This document shows positions 17,494 to 27,229 of a DNA stretch of 64,000 bases, piece after piece. How positions within the stretch are numbered: the stretch's first letter is position 1; each line of letters starts with the position of its first letter. Source of the stretch: Asticcacaulis sp. AC466 (GTDB lineage Bacteria; Pseudomonadota; Alphaproteobacteria; Caulobacterales; Caulobacteraceae); assembly GCF_000495815.1 (NCBI RefSeq), contig NZ_AWGE01000018.1:62001-126000 (forward strand), read 5' to 3'. The notes below the pieces were generated by a model, which did not search any database, was not told the origin of the DNA, and was given only the letters and a program-made list of their open reading frames with translations. Both the position numbers and the translations under genes were made by a program.

Positions 17494-20400
17494 ATGACGA
17501 ACCCATGCGTGCGCCTGTTTAATGGCCCGTTGCTGCTTGCCGGCACCACCTTACTTATGGTCTCGGCCATGCCGGTCCAGGCCCAAGCCCAGGTCAAGAC
17601 CTTCAATGTTCCCGCCCAGGCCGCTCAACAGGGCATTCCACAATTTGCCCAACAGGCCGACATTCAGCTTTTGGTTCCTGAAAAACTGGCGACTGGCAAA
17701 ACGACCGCAGCGGTAAAAGGCACTATGCCGGTACGCGACGGACTGGCGCGCCTCTTGACAGGCACAAATTTGACACCGGTTACCCAATCAAATGGCGTCG
17801 TTATCCTGGCTGAGGCCCGTCCCGCTGCGGCAGCGTCCAGCGCTAGCTATCCTATAACGAAAGCCGCCATTACACTGACTGATGCCAGCCCTGTCGCCGC
17901 ACCAGCCCAGGACACCGTCGATGCCCCTCCCGCCGGAAACGACGTCGTTGTCGTCGTAACTGGCATTCGCGGCGCCCTCAATAAGGCGCGCGATATCAAA
18001 CGCAAGGCGGCCAACTCGGTCGAAAGTATTGTCGCCGAAGATATCGGCAAGATGCCGGATCTGAACCTGGCCGAATCCATTCAGCGCGTGCCCGGCGTCG
18101 CCATGTCGCGCGAAGGTGGCGAAGGCCGCAACATCACGTTGCGGGGCTTTGGACCGGACTTTACGCGTACGACCTTGAACGGCATGGAAGTCCCGGCCAG
18201 CAGTGACGGCCTGGATAGCGGCGGCGTCACCATCAATGCCGGTCGCGCCTTCGATTTCCACCTGTTCGCGTCCGAACTGTTCAATCGCATCGATATAGAG
18301 AAAACCCAGAAAGCATCTACCGAAGAAGGTGGTATTGCCGGCACCGTCGACCTCTATTCCGCGCGTCCTTTCGATTACCGTGACGATTTTACCGTCTCCG
18401 CATCGGCACAGGATAACTACAACACCCTCACCCAGAAGAACGATCCGCGCCTGGCCTTTCTGGTCAGCAAGAAATTTGCGGACGGAAAATTCGGCGCCCT
18501 GTTCTCCGCAGCGGTGTCCAATCGCACCGTCCATCAGGAAGGATATGCAAGCGTCCGTTGGACCTCCCCTTACGTAAATGGCGATTCCTGGGCCAACACC
18601 AATCCGACCGTAACCGGAACCCCCTCGGCCGCCTGTGGTGCCGCCAATCCGCTCGATTGCCTGTGGGCGCCGCGCCTGCCGCGTGCGGACTTCTTCGGCA
18701 ATGACCAAAAGCGTGTCGGCTTCACCGGCTCGTTGCAGTACAAGCCATCCGACAATATCCTGATTACGCTCGACGCCCTGCATTCCGAACTGAACAATGA
18801 CCGCTACAGCTACAACTCGATGGAGTGGCTGCTGACCCACGGCGTCGCCGGCAACTATACCGGCCAGACCCCGCTGTCCTTTACCGTCGGACCAGACGGC
18901 AAGCAGCTGGTCGCGGCCAGCTTCAACGACGTCACCTCATGGTACGAAAGCCGCCACCAGGAATCCAAGTCAGCATTCAATCAACTGGTCCTGTCCGGTA
19001 AATTCAAGGTCACGGACCAGTTGACCATCGACGCTATGGCCGGCACAGCGTCGGACGACGCGGACCGCACCGAGCTGCGCTTCTATTTCCGCTCCATTCC
19101 GCACTTCTATTCCTACGATTACAGCAACAATCCGTACGTGCCCGTCGTTAATTTCGGCAATTACGATCCCAATAAGGCCAGCAATTACGTAAACGCCCTG
19201 ACGGCCGCCAACCGCATCAACAACGTCAAGAAGGAGAATGCCTCTGCTAAATTTGACGTGACCTACAATGCCGACGCGTTTTCCATCAGGGCCGGCCTGA
19301 ATTACAATGACCGCAAGGTGAAATACAGCGAAGGCTATGGTGACAGCCCGAGCTTCGATCCATCGTCCTATACCAGACCCTTCCCGATTTCGAACTTCGG
19401 CAGTGGGCTGGATGGCGCAACCCTTGACAAATTCCGCGTCGCCGATTTTGACGCCATTGCCGCGGCCGGTATCGTAAAGCCCGGTTACACCGACAATACC
19501 GGCGCTGACTGGACTGTCGGGGAAGAAACGCTTGGTGGCTATGTCGAGTTGAACGCCGAATATTATCTCGGCGACATGCGTCTGCGGACCAATACCGGCC
19601 TGCGTTACGTCAAGACCAATGTGACGTCTGAGGCTCTGGTCAGCAATACGCCGGTTCAGGACAAGGTGTCCTACGACAACTATCTGCCGTCGATCAACCT
19701 GGCCCTCGACGTACGCGATAACCTGGTCGTGCGCGCTGCCTACGGCCGTAGCATGACGCGGCCGGGGCTCAGCTCATTGAATATCGCCGGCCCGGTGTTT
19801 GGCTATACGACGCGGACCGTCGGCAATGTCGGCAACCCCGAACTGAAGCCCTACGAATCCAACGACCTAGACTTGGCGGTCGAATGGTATTTCGGCAAGG
19901 AAGGGCTCCTGTCCTTTGCCGTCTTCAACAAGGACATCGTCAGGTCGTTGAAGACGGATGTCGTGACGAAGATGATCGATCCGTCCTTCTGGCCAGCCAT
20001 TTACGCCGACCCGCAATATGACCCGTCTTATAATGCCGATCCGGCCAAGGTCCCCTATACATTCACCATTCCCGTCAACAGCGATCAGGGCAATAGCGTC
20101 AAAGGGTTCGAACTGACCTACAATCAGCCCTTCAGCTTCCTGCCCGGCCTGTGGTCCAAGTTCGGCATTGCCTCGAACTACACCCATGTGTCCGCGAAGG
20201 ATTCGACGGGGCTTTCGCCCAATTCCTACAATGCGACGCTCTACTACGACACGGGTCGTTTCGGCGCGCGTGTTTCGGTCAACAAGCGCGACGACTACCT
20301 GTTGAGCGAACCCGGCGGCAACGGTCACGTCCAGGAGCGCAAGTACGGCCCGACCCACGTCGATTTCGCCTCCTTCTACAATGTCAACAAGAACCTCACC

Positions 20401-20538
20401 CTCACCTTCGAAGGTATCAATATCACCGACGAGGTGGAGCGTATCTATGGCACGGGTGACACCGGCGACATGGATCTGACGCGCGAATACAACCACACCG
20501 GCGCGCAGTGGATCCTGGGGCTGCGCTACAAGTACTGA
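17494..20538 (+). CDS. TonB-dependent transducer with STN signalling domain
   Basis: 1014 residues. A signal peptide of about 30 residues ends near QAQAQ. The STN domain at about 33-105 (FNVPAQAAQQGIPQFAQQ, VIL at its end) talks to FecR. The TonB-box-like NDVVVVVTG at about 148-156 is followed by the plug (SIVAEDIGKMPDLNLAESIQ, RNITLRGFG), then a 22-strand-type barrel ending in an aromatic residue (GLRYKY). The next genes encode an esterase and a pectin methylesterase, so the ligand is probably a pectin-derived oligogalacturonide, although the receptor itself does not reveal this. The start ATG has AGGAGG upstream and an ECF promoter behind it. Confidence 0.92.
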   Translation: MTNPCVRLFNGPLLLAGTTLLMVSAMPVQAQAQVKTFNVPAQAAQQGIPQFAQQADIQLLVPEKLATGKTTAAVKGTMPVRDGLARLLTGTNLTPVTQSNGVVILAEARPAAAASSASYPITKAAITLTDASPVAAPAQDTVDAPPAGNDVVVVVTGIRGALNKARDIKRKAANSVESIVAEDIGKMPDLNLAESIQRVPGVAMSREGGEGRNITLRGFGPDFTRTTLNGMEVPASSDGLDSGGVTINAGRAFDFHLFASELFNRIDIEKTQKASTEEGGIAGTVDLYSARPFDYRDDFTVSASAQDNYNTLTQKNDPRLAFLVSKKFADGKFGALFSAAVSNRTVHQEGYASVRWTSPYVNGDSWANTNPTVTGTPSAACGAANPLDCLWAPRLPRADFFGNDQKRVGFTGSLQYKPSDNILITLDALHSELNNDRYSYNSMEWLLTHGVAGNYTGQTPLSFTVGPDGKQLVAASFNDVTSWYESRHQESKSAFNQLVLSGKFKVTDQLTIDAMAGTASDDADRTELRFYFRSIPHFYSYDYSNNPYVPVVNFGNYDPNKASNYVNALTAANRINNVKKENASAKFDVTYNADAFSIRAGLNYNDRKVKYSEGYGDSPSFDPSSYTRPFPISNFGSGLDGATLDKFRVADFDAIAAAGIVKPGYTDNTGADWTVGEETLGGYVELNAEYYLGDMRLRTNTGLRYVKTNVTSEALVSNTPVQDKVSYDNYLPSINLALDVRDNLVVRAAYGRSMTRPGLSSLNIAGPVFGYTTRTVGNVGNPELKPYESNDLDLAVEWYFGKEGLLSFAVFNKDIVRSLKTDVVTKMIDPSFWPAIYADPQYDPSYNADPAKVPYTFTIPVNSDQGNSVKGFELTYNQPFSFLPGLWSKFGIASNYTHVSAKDSTGLSPNSYNATLYYDTGRFGARVSVNKRDDYLLSEPGGNGHVQERKYGPTHVDFASFYNVNKNLTLTFEGINITDEVERIYGTGDTGDMDLTREYNHTGAQWILGLRYKY

Positions 20539-20640
20539 CTGGCATTGACGACGGATCGCCGGTTTCGATGATGCGCCACCCGGCGTATCGTAGGCGCCGA
20601 CGGTCCGTACAAGTCATTTACACCCACCCGGAGGCAGAGA

Positions 20641-21621
20641 ATGCAGAGGCTTTTTACGGCGATTTCGATGCTTGCGCTCACCGTCTCATGCGCGGCACAT
20701 GCCGGGGACCTGCGGCCGATCGACGATAGCTATACCATTGCCCAACGCTACAACGGGTATAAAGACACCTATCCCGGCCTGACTTGGCCCGTATCCGAAT
20801 TCCACGGCGGTCAAACGGTTCTCTTCGACCGGCTATATAAGACCATCGGCAATCGCGACCTCCATATCGACGTATTTCTGCCCGTTCCCGGACAAGCTCG
20901 GCGACAGGGTATTCTCCTGGTTCATGGCGGTGGCTGGCGTTCGGGGAGCAAGTCGCACTTCTATGCCCTCGCCAACCTGCTGGCTCAGAAGGGCTATGCA
21001 GTCTTTCTGCCGGAATATCGCCTGTCGCCGGAAGCGCCATACCCTGCCGGTCTGACCGACATCAACGACGCCATCGTCTGGGCGAAGGGTCACGCCACGG
21101 AATTTGGTATTCCTGAGGCCAATCTGGCGCTCGGCGGCGCATCCTCCGGCGGCCAGATGGCGGCGCTTCTTGCCTTTACGGCGGACAGCGGCACCTACAA
21201 AACCCATGCAAGCGACGACACTCGGGTGAACGCGCTTATCGACATCGACGGCGTGCTCGATTTTACCACGCCACTCGCCCTGCGCTACGAAAACGCGGCG
21301 GGCAGCGCGTCGGTGGCCGCCCTTTGGCTCGGCGGCTCCATGGAGCAGGCACCAGAGCGATGGCGGGAAGCAAGCGCGGCCAAGCATGTCAGCGCGCAAT
21401 CACCGCCAACCTTAATTATCAGCAGCGGACAAACGCGGTTCACCGCGGGCCAGGACGAAGTTATGACAGGCCTGGGCCGGTTCGGCATTCGCCACCAGTT
21501 CTTCGCCTTTGACTCTGCACCGCACGACATCTGGCTTTTTGAGCCTTACCTTAGTCAAATTGTTGAAAAAATGGACTTATTTTTGCAACCGCCGACCGAT
21601 GCTAAGGACGCCCGTCAATGA
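20641..21621 (+). CDS. Exported alpha/beta hydrolase, carbohydrate esterase-like
   Basis: 326 residues with a Sec signal peptide cleaved after about residue 21 (CAAHA). HGGGW at 95-99 forms the oxyanion hole. The nucleophile motif is GASSGG at 166-171 (Ser168), where most relatives have GDSAGG; Asp and His are probably in the C-terminal part (DSAPHDIW). This BD-FAE/esterase-like group removes acetyl or feruloyl groups from plant polysaccharides. It is 102 bases after the receptor and coupled (ATGA overlap) to the pectin methylesterase, so it likely removes acetyl groups from pectin in the periplasm or outside. The precise ester is inference. Confidence 0.8.
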   Translation: MQRLFTAISMLALTVSCAAHAGDLRPIDDSYTIAQRYNGYKDTYPGLTWPVSEFHGGQTVLFDRLYKTIGNRDLHIDVFLPVPGQARRQGILLVHGGGWRSGSKSHFYALANLLAQKGYAVFLPEYRLSPEAPYPAGLTDINDAIVWAKGHATEFGIPEANLALGGASSGGQMAALLAFTADSGTYKTHASDDTRVNALIDIDGVLDFTTPLALRYENAAGSASVAALWLGGSMEQAPERWREASAAKHVSAQSPPTLIISSGQTRFTAGQDEVMTGLGRFGIRHQFFAFDSAPHDIWLFEPYLSQIVEKMDLFLQPPTDAKDARQ

Positions 21622-22784
21622 GCGCGCTTCGAACCAATATGAGCCGCCGCCTCACGGGCGTGCTGGCGCTAGGCGCGGTCCTAGGGCTGAGCTTGACGGG
21701 TTGCGTCACAGGGCCAGGGCCGCAGTCGCCGAAACCCAGCCATTATTCCGTCCGACAGAGCTGCGGACAGCAGCCGGGATGCTTCACGACGATTCAGTCC
21801 GCAGTTGACGCCGCCGCCAGCGACAAGACGGATCGCTGGGTGATCGTGGATATTGCGCCGGGCAACTATTATGAAAAGGTCACTGTCACCAGGCCCAGGA
21901 CGAAGCTGCGCGGACAGGGGGCGGCAACCACCCGGCTCTATTTCGACGCCGTAGCGCAAACGGCCGGCCATTATCATCGCAACAAATGGGGGACCCCAGG
22001 ATCGGCGACCTTAACTATCGATGCCGACCAGGTAAGCGTGGACGGACTTACCGTCGAAAACACTTTCGACTACCTGACCAATGATGCCTTGCCCGACAAG
22101 GACCCGCGCAAGATCGGCAATTCGCAGGGCGTGGCCGTTCTGCTCGATATTCACAGCGATCGCGTGATGTTCGACCGATCTGCACTGGTGGGATATCAGG
22201 ACACCTTGTTCGCCAATGGCGGACGCGTCTTCGTTCGCAACAGTCATATTTCCGGGAATGTCGACTTCATTTTCGGCAATGGCCAGGTCCTGATCGAGGA
22301 CAGTGTGGTGCAAACCCGCCGCCGGGCACCGACAAGCGAATCCGAGGCCTTTGAGTCCTTTATCGTTGCGCCCTCAACCCAACTGTCTCAGGCAATCGGC
22401 ATCGTCATATACCGTTCCCGTCTCACGCGGGAGGACGGCGTGCGCGACGGCGCGGTGGCGCTCGGCCGGCCCTGGCACCCGACGACGACCTTCGCCGACG
22501 GCCGTTATGCCGATCCGAACGCCGTTGGACAGGCCAGCTTCATAGACTGCTTCATGGATGCCCACATTCACCGTGACCACTGGGCCCCCATGAACGGTAC
22601 TGCCCGCGACGGCACAAAAACCGCCGTCTTCTACCCGCAAGACTCCCGGTTTTCGGAAACAGAGTCTTACGGCCCGGGCGCCGCGCATTCGGACATCGGT
22701 ATCCGTTGGCAACAAAGCCTGACGATTGACCAGATCCATAGCCTGTTCTTCGACGGCTGGCCCCAATCCAGCCGTCACCGCTGA
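21618..22784 (+). CDS. Pectinesterase (pectin methylesterase, CE8), predicted lipoprotein
   Basis: 388 residues. The lipobox LTGC puts the lipidated Cys at residue 29, so the enzyme is membrane-anchored after export. The right-handed beta-helix family motifs are all present: APGNYYEKV near 80, YQDTLF with Asp195, VDFIFG with Asp216 (nucleophile), and LGRPW with Arg284. It removes methyl groups from homogalacturonan, giving pectate and methanol, which prepares pectin for lyases and uptake. It overlaps the esterase gene by 4 bases and is followed by a strong terminator, so it closes the ECF-controlled operon. Confidence 0.93.
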   Translation: MSALRTNMSRRLTGVLALGAVLGLSLTGCVTGPGPQSPKPSHYSVRQSCGQQPGCFTTIQSAVDAAASDKTDRWVIVDIAPGNYYEKVTVTRPRTKLRGQGAATTRLYFDAVAQTAGHYHRNKWGTPGSATLTIDADQVSVDGLTVENTFDYLTNDALPDKDPRKIGNSQGVAVLLDIHSDRVMFDRSALVGYQDTLFANGGRVFVRNSHISGNVDFIFGNGQVLIEDSVVQTRRRAPTSESEAFESFIVAPSTQLSQAIGIVIYRSRLTREDGVRDGAVALGRPWHPTTTFADGRYADPNAVGQASFIDCFMDAHIHRDHWAPMNGTARDGTKTAVFYPQDSRFSETESYGPGAAHSDIGIRWQQSLTIDQIHSLFFDGWPQSSRHR

Positions 22785-22830
22785 CACCGCCTCTCCACGG
22801 CCCTCTGCCCCTGCAGACGGAGCGTGACCT

Positions 22831-22865
22831 GAGCTGCCTCACGGGGTGAGGCAGCTCCTTTTTTT
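22831..22865 (+). terminator. Strong intrinsic terminator of the pectin operon
   Basis: GAGCTGCCTCAC at 22831-22842 pairs perfectly with GTGAGGCAGCTC at 22846-22857 around a GGG loop. A run of seven T follows at 22859-22865. It works on the plus strand only; on the minus strand the T-run is missing. Confidence 0.93.
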
Positions 22866-22876
22866 GTCTGTCGCCG

Positions 22877-24256
22877 TTAGGCGACTTTTGAATAGCGGTT
22901 ACCGCCCTCACCTTCGGCATATGTGTCGAACACGCAGGCGACGGATCGCACCAGCATCTTCATCGGCGATTCAAAGCGCACAAGGCGTTCATCGATTGTA
23001 ACAATGCCGGCTGCGACGAAATCTGCCAAACGCTGAATATCCTGATCCAGATAGTCGACTGCATAGCCATGACGGTGCAGAACCTCAGCCACATTGCATT
23101 CGAAGCGACACATAAGGTCCGAAATAACCGCGCCACGGACCTTATCATCCGACTGATAGGCCCATCCCCGTACGGTCGGCAGGCGGCCTTCTTTGATAAG
23201 CCTCTGATAGGAGGTGCTTTGCGGGATATTTTGGGCGATCCCGTCATCCAATTGACTAATGGACGAGGCGCCAAAGGCGATCTGGCGGTCGTTTGGCAGG
23301 TCTGTGTAGCCCATGAAATTGCGCCGCAGGGTGCCATTGCGCGCAGCGACGGCCAGGCCGTCACTCGTCTTGGCAAAATGGTCGATGCCAACGGCATCAT
23401 AGCCCGTCGCGCGTAATTGGGTATCGATCTGAAGATACTGGAGCACCTTTTCATGGATATCGGGCAGGGCGGCCGTATCTATCAACTGTTGATGCTTTTT
23501 CATCCACGGCACATGTGCATAGGAAAAGGCACTGATGCGGTCAGGATCGAGACGAATGATATCGTTCAGGGTCGCCGCCAGGCTGTCGGCAGTTTGATGC
23601 GGCAGTCCGTAAAGCAGATCGACTCCAATCGACGTTAGTCCGTGCTCGCGCAGCGCTGCTACGGATTGCGCAATGACCGCGAACGGCTGGTGCCGGTTAA
23701 TGGCCGCCTGGACCTGTGGCTGGGTGTCCTGAACCCCCAGGCTGACCCGATTGAACCCCAGGTCGGTATAGGTTTTCAGCTTCTCATTTGTAATCTGGCG
23801 CGGATCAAGCTCGATCGAAACCTCGGCATCCGGTTTCAGCTCAAAGGACCGGGTCAGGGCTTCGAACACGCGAGTCATCGCCGCAGGTGACAAAATGCCC
23901 GGTGAGCCCCCCCCGAAATGCAAGGCGTGCACGGACGGCCGAAACGCCAATTCCCGTCCGACCATGGCAATTTCTTCGATCAGGCAGGCGACATAGGCCT
24001 CAACCGGCTCCGCACGATGCGTGATCTGGGTATTGCAACCGCAGAACCAGCACATCTGTTCGCAAAAAGGAATGTGGACGTAGAGCCCTATGCTCTGGTC
24101 ACGAGGCAAGGTCCTCAGCCACCCGGCGTAGGTTTCCGGCTCCAGAGACGTAAAGTGATGCGCCGAAGGATAGCTTGTGTAACGCGGCGCTTCACGGCCT
24201 AGATAGGCCATCATGTCCTGATCCTGCCAGGAACGCGGGGGATTAATATTTTGCAT
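22877..24256 (-). CDS. hemN: Oxygen-independent coproporphyrinogen III dehydrogenase
   Basis: 459 residues from the ATG at 24256 (MQNINPPRSW), which has AAGG nine bases upstream; the frame extends 34 residues further upstream but without family similarity. The radical-SAM cluster motif CEQMCWFCGC has Cys65, Cys69 and Cys72, preceded by the YTSYPSA region typical of HemN. It converts coproporphyrinogen III to protoporphyrinogen IX without oxygen, providing haem when oxygen is low. It is the last gene behind ccoI in the cytochrome cbb3 cluster, the place where FNR-type regulons often put it. Length is normal. Confidence 0.95.
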   Translation of the reverse strand: MQNINPPRSWQDQDMMAYLGREAPRYTSYPSAHHFTSLEPETYAGWLRTLPRDQSIGLYVHIPFCEQMCWFCGCNTQITHRAEPVEAYVACLIEEIAMVGRELAFRPSVHALHFGGGSPGILSPAAMTRVFEALTRSFELKPDAEVSIELDPRQITNEKLKTYTDLGFNRVSLGVQDTQPQVQAAINRHQPFAVIAQSVAALREHGLTSIGVDLLYGLPHQTADSLAATLNDIIRLDPDRISAFSYAHVPWMKKHQQLIDTAALPDIHEKVLQYLQIDTQLRATGYDAVGIDHFAKTSDGLAVAARNGTLRRNFMGYTDLPNDRQIAFGASSISQLDDGIAQNIPQSTSYQRLIKEGRLPTVRGWAYQSDDKVRGAVISDLMCRFECNVAEVLHRHGYAVDYLDQDIQRLADFVAAGIVTIDERLVRFESPMKMLVRSVACVFDTYAEGEGGNRYSKVA

Positions 24257-24363
24257 GGCGCAAACCTTCTGCAGGGGCGTTGAAACGAGGGTTAGGGGCG
24301 ACAGACGACAGGGCGGCATGACACCGGGCCGGCCTGATGAGGCGAAATTAGGGAGCAATCAGG

Positions 24364-26559
24364 TCATAGGCGTGGCACGCGCCCCAGACGCAAGGCATTC
24401 AGGACGACCACCAGAGATGAGGTCGACATGGCCACAGCGGCGATGAGCGGGGTTGCCAGGCCAAGCACCGCCACGGGAACCGCGATGATATTGTATGCCA
24501 AGGATGTCCAGACATTCTGCCGGACCAGGCGCTTGGCGGCGCGGGCGGTGTCGTAGGTGGTCAGGATGGGCGAAAGCCCTTGATCGCGATAGACGAAATC
24601 GGCGGCCGTCTGAGTGATATCCACGCCGCTGGCCGGCGACATGGAGACCGAGGCCGCAGACAGCGCGGCAGCATCGTTTAATCCATCGCCGACCATCAAT
24701 ACACGGTGCCCTTCGGCCGTCATCGCTTCGACGGCGGCCACCTTGTCTACCGGCGACAGGCCCGAGCGGACATCGGAAATGTCCAGGTCCAGGGCCACTT
24801 TTTGGGCCACCTGATCCCGGTCACCCGACAGCATACAGAGCGTCAAACCGCGCGCACGCAAACCAGCAATCACCTTTCGAGCGTCCGCGCGCACCGCGTC
24901 GGCGAACAGAAGACGTATCGCTGGCCCTTGCGCCCGCTGAAACCAAAGCTCCATCTGGGCATCGCCGCTGGCCGGAACACCCAGCCACGACGCCTTGCCC
25001 ATCCAGACCAGGTCTTTGCCGACCATGGCCTTAAGTCCCTTCCCGGGATGATCGCTCACGATCATCCCGGGAACCTCACCGACCGCCCCTCCCCGGGCGA
25101 CGGCTTGGGACAGCGGATGTTGACTTTGCCGAGCCATGGCAATCGCTATCCGCCGGTTTTCACCACTAAGAACGTCCGAGTTCATCCAGCGCGGCGTTCC
25201 TTCGGTCAGGGTTCCCGTCTTGTCGAAAACAACCGTGTCAATGCACGCCATTGCCTCCAGCCCCTTGGTCGATTTCAGCAATATGCCCCGCTTAAACAGG
25301 CGCGACGACGCCAGGACATGGACCACGGGCACAGCCAGGCCGATGGCGCATGGACAGGTGATGATCAGGACGGCCACGGCCTTTAACACCGCGTCTTCCC
25401 AGATCATGGCGCCGTGCAGGTAACCGTAGATCATCCACCCGACAAAGGTCGCCAGGGCGAGGCCGTGGACGACAGGCGCATAAAGCCCCGCCAAGCGATC
25501 GGCCAACCGGACATAGGGGCCTTGCGACCGTTCGGCTTTTTCCATGAGACTGACGATTTCCGACAGCAGGCTGTCATCCGCTGCGGCGCTAACCTGGATC
25601 AATAGAGGCGCAGAGCGATTGATCATGCCCGCATAAAGCTTGTCGCCGGGGCCGGCTGTCCGGGGAAGAGTCTCACCGGTCACCAGTTGTGTATCGATAT
25701 CGGACTCGCCAGTCAGGACCAGGCCATCGGCGGCAATCTTTTCGCCGGCAGCGACCAAAAGGTGCTGCCCTGGCGCCAGGTCACGTATCCGGACCGACAC
25801 CGTGCGTTCACCATCGATGACCGTGGCCGTGCCTTCAAGCATGGCCAGCAGCCCCTCGGCCGCTTCGCGCGCCTTGCCCCTCGCCTTTATGTCCAGATAG
25901 CGGCCGATCAGCAGGAAAAACAACAGCATGATCGATGCATCGAAATAGACATAGCGGCCATGCGTCAGGGTCTCATAGACCGACAGGGCGTTGGCCATGA
26001 TGACGGCCAGGGAAATCGGCACATCCATATTGGTGCGTCCGTGGGTCAGCGCCTGCCATGCTGAACGGAAAAAGGGCCGTCCCGACCAGATGGTCGCCGG
26101 CAGCGCGATCAGGCTCATCATCCAGTACATGAGATCGCGCGTTGCCCCCGTGACGGCGCGGGCTGGCAGGAACCACAGGGGATCGACGAACAACATGATG
26201 GCGCAGGTCGCAAAGCCGGCGACCGCCAGGCAACTGAGCAGGTCGCGCTCTTCCGTCTTCGAGGCCTGCAACCGGCTGTCGGCGTCGAACGGGGCGACGT
26301 GGAACCCCAGAGCTTTAATTTCATCGGCGAACTGATTGGCATTGTCATTGGCCGCTCCGGCCTCCAACGTCTTAGGCCAGCTGATACGCAGCCTTTGCGT
26401 CGAAAAATTCACCCGCGCTTCCACGCCCGGATGGGCTTGAAGGCTTTGCTCTATCTTCCACGCGCAACTGGCGCAATGCATGCCCTCCACCTGCATGTAG
26501 AGGGAGAACCGGTCGGCTTCCTCGCGGGCAAAACAGCTGAAATCGACAGCGCGGCTCAT
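24364..26559 (-). CDS. ccoI: Copper-translocating P-type ATPase for cbb3 oxidase assembly (FixI/CcoI)
   Basis: 731 residues from the ATG at 26559 (MSRAVDFSCF), overlapping the CcoS stop by 4 bases. The N-terminal metal-binding motif GMHCASC lies at 26-32. The later CPC motif is in ITCPCAIGLAVP, the phosphorylation site is DKTGTLTEG, and the hinge is MVGDGLNDAAAL, all as in CopA2/FixI-type exporters. Eight membrane segments are expected. It exports Cu+ to the periplasm for loading CcoN. It follows ccoGHS and precedes hemN. Confidence 0.95.
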   Translation of the reverse strand: MSRAVDFSCFAREEADRFSLYMQVEGMHCASCAWKIEQSLQAHPGVEARVNFSTQRLRISWPKTLEAGAANDNANQFADEIKALGFHVAPFDADSRLQASKTEERDLLSCLAVAGFATCAIMLFVDPLWFLPARAVTGATRDLMYWMMSLIALPATIWSGRPFFRSAWQALTHGRTNMDVPISLAVIMANALSVYETLTHGRYVYFDASIMLLFFLLIGRYLDIKARGKAREAAEGLLAMLEGTATVIDGERTVSVRIRDLAPGQHLLVAAGEKIAADGLVLTGESDIDTQLVTGETLPRTAGPGDKLYAGMINRSAPLLIQVSAAADDSLLSEIVSLMEKAERSQGPYVRLADRLAGLYAPVVHGLALATFVGWMIYGYLHGAMIWEDAVLKAVAVLIITCPCAIGLAVPVVHVLASSRLFKRGILLKSTKGLEAMACIDTVVFDKTGTLTEGTPRWMNSDVLSGENRRIAIAMARQSQHPLSQAVARGGAVGEVPGMIVSDHPGKGLKAMVGKDLVWMGKASWLGVPASGDAQMELWFQRAQGPAIRLLFADAVRADARKVIAGLRARGLTLCMLSGDRDQVAQKVALDLDISDVRSGLSPVDKVAAVEAMTAEGHRVLMVGDGLNDAAALSAASVSMSPASGVDITQTAADFVYRDQGLSPILTTYDTARAAKRLVRQNVWTSLAYNIIAVPVAVLGLATPLIAAVAMSTSSLVVVLNALRLGRVPRL

Positions 26560-26702
26560 TCGTCGTCCTCCGGCTGGAAAATACGGATCGCCGGATCGTC
26601 CAGATCGTCGAATTGTCCAGTATTCAGGGCCCACAGGAAGGCCGCCAGACAGACCAATCCAAGCAGGAAGGCCAAAGGGACGAGGATGAGCAGGATGGCC
26701 AT
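26556..26702 (-). CDS. ccoS: cbb3-type oxidase assembly protein CcoS
   Basis: 48 residues: one membrane helix (MAILLILVPLAFLLGLVCL) followed by FLWALNTGQFDDL and an acidic tail, the normal CcoS pattern. It is needed for cofactor insertion into cbb3 oxidase. It starts 2 bases after the CcoH stop and overlaps CcoI by 4 bases. The common order is ccoGHIS; here ccoS precedes ccoI. Confidence 0.9.
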   Translation of the reverse strand: MAILLILVPLAFLLGLVCLAAFLWALNTGQFDDLDDPAIRIFQPEDDE

Positions 26703-26704
26703 GA

Positions 26705-27229
26705 CTATTCCACTTCCACCGTCGTCACCGATTGGTACTGCCGACCCGCCTTTTCCGCTGTGACATGAACCGTCCACACGCCCTTTACCGGCAGAGGGGC
26801 ATCCGTAACATATCTGCCTTCGCCGTCGTCACGCAGATCGAAACTGCGGTCTTCGACGGCGTTACCCGGATGAACGAACCACGCCTTGACCCGGGCGGCC
26901 GTCACGGGCTGGCCCGCATGGTCCGTCAGGCTGAAACGAAGCCGTCCGGCCGTATAATCGATATCAGACCGCCAGCGGAGTTGCGCCTGCGCCCCGGCCT
27001 TGGCAAGGATATCGTTATAGGCAAGCCCCTTGGCGTAGGCGTCTTCGGTCGTCTCCGAAGGTGGATGCGCATAGGCGATGAATACGAAACCGACTAGCGC
27101 GGTCATAAAGGTCAGATAGAAGGCCGCAATGATCCACGGGACGAAACGGCCACGCCGGCGATTAAGCGCCTCCGTGTCCACAGCATCCAGAGCGTGAGGC
27201 ACCTCAGGGCCTGATGAAGTAGCTGTCAT
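26705..27229 (-). CDS. ccoH: cbb3 oxidase maturation protein FixH/CcoH
   Basis: 174 residues from the ATG at 27229, inside the end of ccoG (26-base overlap). A cytoplasmic N-terminus with an Arg-rich stretch (RRRGRFVPWII) leads to one membrane segment at about 29-52. A periplasmic domain with KGLAYNDILAKA and a beta-rich remainder (WFVHPGN, GVWTVHVTAEK) completes the FixH family pattern. It supports assembly of CcoNOP in the inner membrane. Confidence 0.9.
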   Translation of the reverse strand: MTATSSGPEVPHALDAVDTEALNRRRGRFVPWIIAAFYLTFMTALVGFVFIAYAHPPSETTEDAYAKGLAYNDILAKAGAQAQLRWRSDIDYTAGRLRFSLTDHAGQPVTAARVKAWFVHPGNAVEDRSFDLRDDGEGRYVTDAPLPVKGVWTVHVTAEKAGRQYQSVTTVEVE

